Below, in pieces: positions 60,121 to 64,000 of a stretch of 64,000 nucleotides of DNA. This DNA is from Lethocerus indicus (lineage: Eukaryota > Arthropoda > Insecta > Hemiptera > Belostomatidae), in contig JACDQD010000004.1 in NCBI GenBank assembly GCA_019843655.1, positions 3,100,001 to 3,164,000 on the forward strand. The letters are read 5' to 3'. Position 1 is the stretch's first letter; the number at the start of each line of letters is the position of its first letter. The notes under the pieces were generated by a model, which saw only the letters and a program-made list of their open reading frames with translations, did no database searches and had not been told where the DNA came from. The translations under genes and the position numbers were made by a program.

Positions 60121-61246
60121 TCTACCCTCATGTTCTCTGTGAATTGTCTGAGCATGAAATAGTGTACCGGTATCACGTGGTCTCTTCTGGCCCTTCAAAA
60201 ACCTATCCATAACGACCAACCTATAACCTAGTGTTGGTCTCCAAAACTGAATCGCTTCCAACTGAACTCTACTGAACGTTGGCGAGAAGCCACAGCGAAG
60301 AATATCCCAACCTTTAACACCGTACAGGTTGATGCCGGCGGAGATCATAAAATTATTGAACAATAGCTGTCGGGCTTTCTTTTATTCTTGCTTGGCATAA
60401 GCGCGGGCTTAAGCGAAATATCGATCTAAGTCGGAGGGGTAGGAGGGAGGGGGCACTCTTGGACGTTTTTATTACTGGAGGGGAGAAATCCGGTGGTCCG
60501 CCGCCGCCACCCCCGGGGGGGGTTGGAATTTAAGCGGCTTTTGCGGACAGAGCCGGCCCACCATTGTAATTCCATCTTGTGTCATCCTCCTCCGGCCGCC
60601 CCATGAATAAATATTGTTTCTGTACTTTAGGCCGTCGCAACCCCGCCTCCGCCCCGCCACCCCTCCATCGTGGTTTTTATTCTTTTTCAGCCAACCTCTC
60701 AGTTCCTTTGTGTCGGGCCGCGTCCCGGGGTCTCTCTGTTGTCGGGGCCCCTATCTCCCCGGAGAATGCTGTTTCAGCGATAGCCTCCTATAATATATCC
60801 TTTCTTTTCTTCCTTTTTGGTAAGAATCGATCCGAGGGGGGGCTTCCTTCACCGCCACGATCTAAGATAATCTCCTTTGAGGCTGGATCTCCCTAATATA
60901 ACGCGCCCCAACAAATATTCGTGGTTGTACTCCGGGCTGTGGGCGGGAGGGGGGGGGTTGAAGGAAGGATTATTACGTTTTGAGACAAGGGACATCCCGA
61001 GAATACAACCACTGATTAGTACCGAAGCATTGTTCAGAATAAATTGTTAATATTTTCTTTTTATCACTTCTTTTCATTGGTTTTCCCATTGAAGCAATAG
61101 GAACAATACTACTACTTTTACTGTCAGAACCTAAGTTTCCCATAAATGGTTATTTTAAATTTCAATAACTATTCCGTATTCATTTGCTGTGCTGACGTGA
61201 TGAACGTGATATGTCTATGTACCTCACTGATTAACGTCAGACTGGT
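60121..61246 (+). other. Complexin intron, no exon found
   Basis: An antisense frame of 83 codons (60112-60363) adjoins module A and might be a remnant of the same element; it matches nothing I know. A CpG-rich patch lies at about 60480-60800. Confidence 0.4.
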
Positions 61247-61280
61247 ACTAAAAATGGCGAGTGACCGAAACCTGTCTACC
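61247..61280 (-). mobile_element. Diverged foldback-family arm, fragment
   Basis: GTACTAAAAATGGCGAGTGA then CCGAAACCTGTCTACC matches the right arm of the foldback element (CTACTGAAGATGGAGAGCAG, CCGAAACCGGTCTAGC) with several substitutions. No partner arm was found nearby. Confidence 0.5.
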
Positions 61281-64000
61281 TTATTAAAAAGATAGCTATG
61301 TACGTAGGGTGAAACATTAGTGTCCAGTTTTCATTTAAAAAAAACCTCTTTCAGTAGTGCTGGGCGTTTGAATATAATAAACTCATGAGTATAAGATAAA
61401 ATGAGTTATATTATGTAGTTGAAATATCAGATGTACACTCGCATATCTCCTGAGCCATATTTTTCTCTTTTAAGAAATTTAAACCTTTAACACGCCGTTA
61501 AATTGAATTTAATAATGACGTCGGCTCATTTTATCGTCCGGTAAAAAGGCCGGGGTATTTCCAGAAGGCGAAAACTAGGCATATTTCTGTAGCCGGTCCG
61601 CTCGAGAAATGTTCCTCCTATTGTGGGAGCCGAGCGTTAAGGGAAATGAAAGGGGAACGCGAGAGGCAGAAGAGATAAAGATAGGCCGGCGGGGCGTGTG
61701 GGCGACCGAGCGTGTTCTCGAATATAAGGCCGCCCGGGGGGTGGGTCTGCTCTGTTATATAGCAAGGAAAAGCGGGCCCCGGAAAAACTGGCCGGATAGT
61801 AGCACTCCCACCAACCACCACCACCCCCCCCCACACACACGCGCAGAGCAGCGCGTGGAAAACTCGAGCCTCAAAACCGCAGCCAGTGTGCAAGACCCGC
61901 CGGAGTTATTCCCGGCACAAAGGGACCTGGGCCAAACTCCCTTTAGGCCTTCACTCCGACCAAAATGAATATTTTCCAAATTCGGATATCCTCGATGGGA
62001 AAGCCAGTTTTTGATATTACAACACCCCAATTGTTCATTGTTCAAAATACGTTACAAATCCTCCGTGACATTAATTGCGTTATCAACCCCGGGACCTTGT
62101 CCTTCAACAGTGGGACAAGTTATTATTACAGAATTATTATTACAACAGTGACAGACTATCGTATGTTATTTTTGATAATTTCATAATCCTTCGAAAATTC
62201 CTATACAACCCCTCAAAACTTATAATTTCCTTGTAAGTGAATCAAATTCCGTGGAAATCTTGCGCCACAACTCGTTGATATATTAAAACGGAACATTAGT
62301 AGTCGTACGATAATCCTAATGAATTTATCGTTACATTGTTATTTCGGATTTTATAAATTCTGTCCTACCGGTTCCTCAGGCCGAATACATATATACACGG
62401 CGTTCACACGAAATTTTCTAAATTAAATTAAGGACTTCCGTCACGCGAATTTCAATTTCTTCTTAATACCCAGAGTAGTTCTCGGTTCGTCGTGTCCTGA
62501 ATGAGAATTGGATGCGGTGCCCCACCCTCCCACCGCTGCTAAGATTAACCGTGTTTCGAAAGCAGTCGCTGACTACTGAGGGCGGGGAACGGCCGAGGGT
62601 TTCTCTATTTCTTCTTCTCCTCTTTCCGACCGTAAACCGAAGGGGGTTGTGGAGCCTCCGTTGGGGTGCCGGATGGTGGGGGGGGGGACGTCCAGAAAGG
62701 GGAAAATGAGCCCGGTATTAGGGGCAGAGCAGTGAGTTACGTGAGAGGAAAACCAATACCGGTAGGCCCGACAGCCATCAGGAACACTCCAATCCGTTCT
62801 CTCCGTCTACAGAAAACAAAATACTGTATCTCTATCGATTGAAATAATAAATTACAAGGAGTATTCTGGAATAGACAGTTTACACCAGAGAGAGTTATTA
62901 GATCGAGGGGTTTATAGAAAACGTAAACATTTCTTCGCTCTCCCTATTTTCTACCTCGATCAGCTCATTTCGTCTATTAGTATCTGTGCGACAAAATCGT
63001 ACAGCAATATACTTTTTTGTTGTTGTTTGCGCGTCAATAATTGGTGTTTTCCACAAGAGCTTAGGTTGAACGTCTAGTTTAGTATAGAAATCGCCATGGA
63101 AGTGAAGGAAGAAAAACAACAGAAGCCGCCTTAAATTTGTAGTCGGAAATAAATTCTGTTCGCCGACGTGAAAACATTTTCACGGAAAAATTGACAGGTA
63201 CAATATCAGATAAACAAAGAATTATATAGAACGACTACTTTGTGTGCTTGTGCACACCCCGTCGAGAATGACCTACAATGGCCTAGAGAGAATGGAGAAA
63301 TCCCGTTGTGCGGAGAATTCGTATTTTGAGAGCGACCGATAAATCTCGCTAAAGGAGGAAAGCCCCCCCCCGCAAGCCCCTAAAGAGGATCGGGAAATTC
63401 CTGAAGGGAGGGAGGAAGGCCCCTTTCCCAATAGCGAGAAGACATACTGGCACCGTTTGTTTGCCCGCAGCAAATTCTCCAGATCTCCAGTAATAAATGT
63501 AAGCCGGTCTCTGGAGCAACTCTCTTCGTCAGAATAAGAGATACTATCGGTAATATATATCTTGGAAGCCGTAGAGCAAAGTCCCGAACAATCCCCTTAA
63601 TGCTTCTATATCGCTCTGCCGCCAGTATAAACAAACGGGGGGGTTGATTCATTTACGTTCGTTCGACGCTACCAGTGCCGGCCATTTCAATTTCTCGTTT
63701 CGAAAATACATATTAATTTTTTTTTCTTTTTGTTCGGGGGTAGTACCGGTGAATATTTTGTTAAAAATGAAGAGAGAGAGGGAGAGTGAGGGAGGGAAAG
63801 AGTGGGGGAAGCAAAAACCATTAAGGAATTACGCCGGTTTTACTGAGACGTCAGCGGCGGCGGCGGCATTTGTCTTTATTTGATGTGAAACATTTAATCC
63901 GCTGGAAAGCGGGACGAGACATTGTGGCAGGAAATATCTTTTGTGAAAAGGGCGAGCGTTGAGGGTTGCGGTTTGGGGTGGTGTAGGTGGGGGGGGGGGT
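61281..64000 (+). other. Complexin intron, last part, no exon found
   Basis: Non-coding. It contains a GC-rich stretch (61600-61900) with CCCCCCCC and (CA)n, perfect hairpins CGTGAAAA-CA-TTTTCACG (63167-63184) and GTGTGC/GCACAC (about 63241-63256), a GAGAGAG-rich purine run (about 63770-63812), a GGC trinucleotide run near 63855-63867, and a poly-G stretch reaching the window end. The next complexin exon must lie beyond. Confidence 0.45.

Overview
The window looks like nuclear DNA of an invertebrate animal, most likely an arthropod. It has no bacterial-style gene packing: AT-rich non-coding DNA is broken by GC/CpG-rich patches, long (TA)n and (CT)n microsatellites, a decayed piggyBac-type transposon and several dispersed inverted-repeat families. 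The species cannot be named from this sequence.

One cellular gene is recognisable. A short first coding exon at 3247-3301 (+ strand) encodes MAAFVAKQMVGNKLNAVK, the N-terminus typical of invertebrate complexin, the SNARE-binding regulator of synaptic vesicle fusion. It has a good start context, a 3' splice site upstream (AG at 3166-3167) and a consensus donor directly after it (GTAAGC from 3302). I could not find the next complexin exon (the GA-rich, charged central helix) anywhere downstream, so positions 3302-64000 are best read as one first coding intron of more than 60 kb.

The most interesting observation concerns that intron. At 35525/35526 and again at 55731/55732, a strong polypyrimidine tract ending in TTTCAG is followed directly by a 5' splice site (GTGAGC, GTGAGT) on the complexin strand. 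This is the signature of zero-nucleotide exons (recursive splicing ratchet points), which in Drosophila split very long introns of neuronal genes. They would divide the intron into pieces of about 32.2 kb, 20.2 kb and more than 8 kb.

The rest of the intron holds: an internally deleted piggyBac-like element (23080-23841) with matching inverted ends and a stop-free transposase remnant; a foldback element (34957-35450) ending 75 bp upstream of the first ratchet point, with diverged relatives at about 17975, 47291-48309 and 61247; a dispersed repeat whose two modules occur in swapped order at 54166-54591 and 59739-60120, one module carrying a conserved 20-bp hairpin; a duplicated CCAAT/TATA-like block at 32695 and 33366; tRNA-like and hammerhead-ribozyme-like degenerate motifs; and clusters of perfect short hairpins, one just upstream of the complexin exon. 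Nearly all remaining open reading frames are short, begin without ATG or resemble no family I know, and are left out as chance frames.
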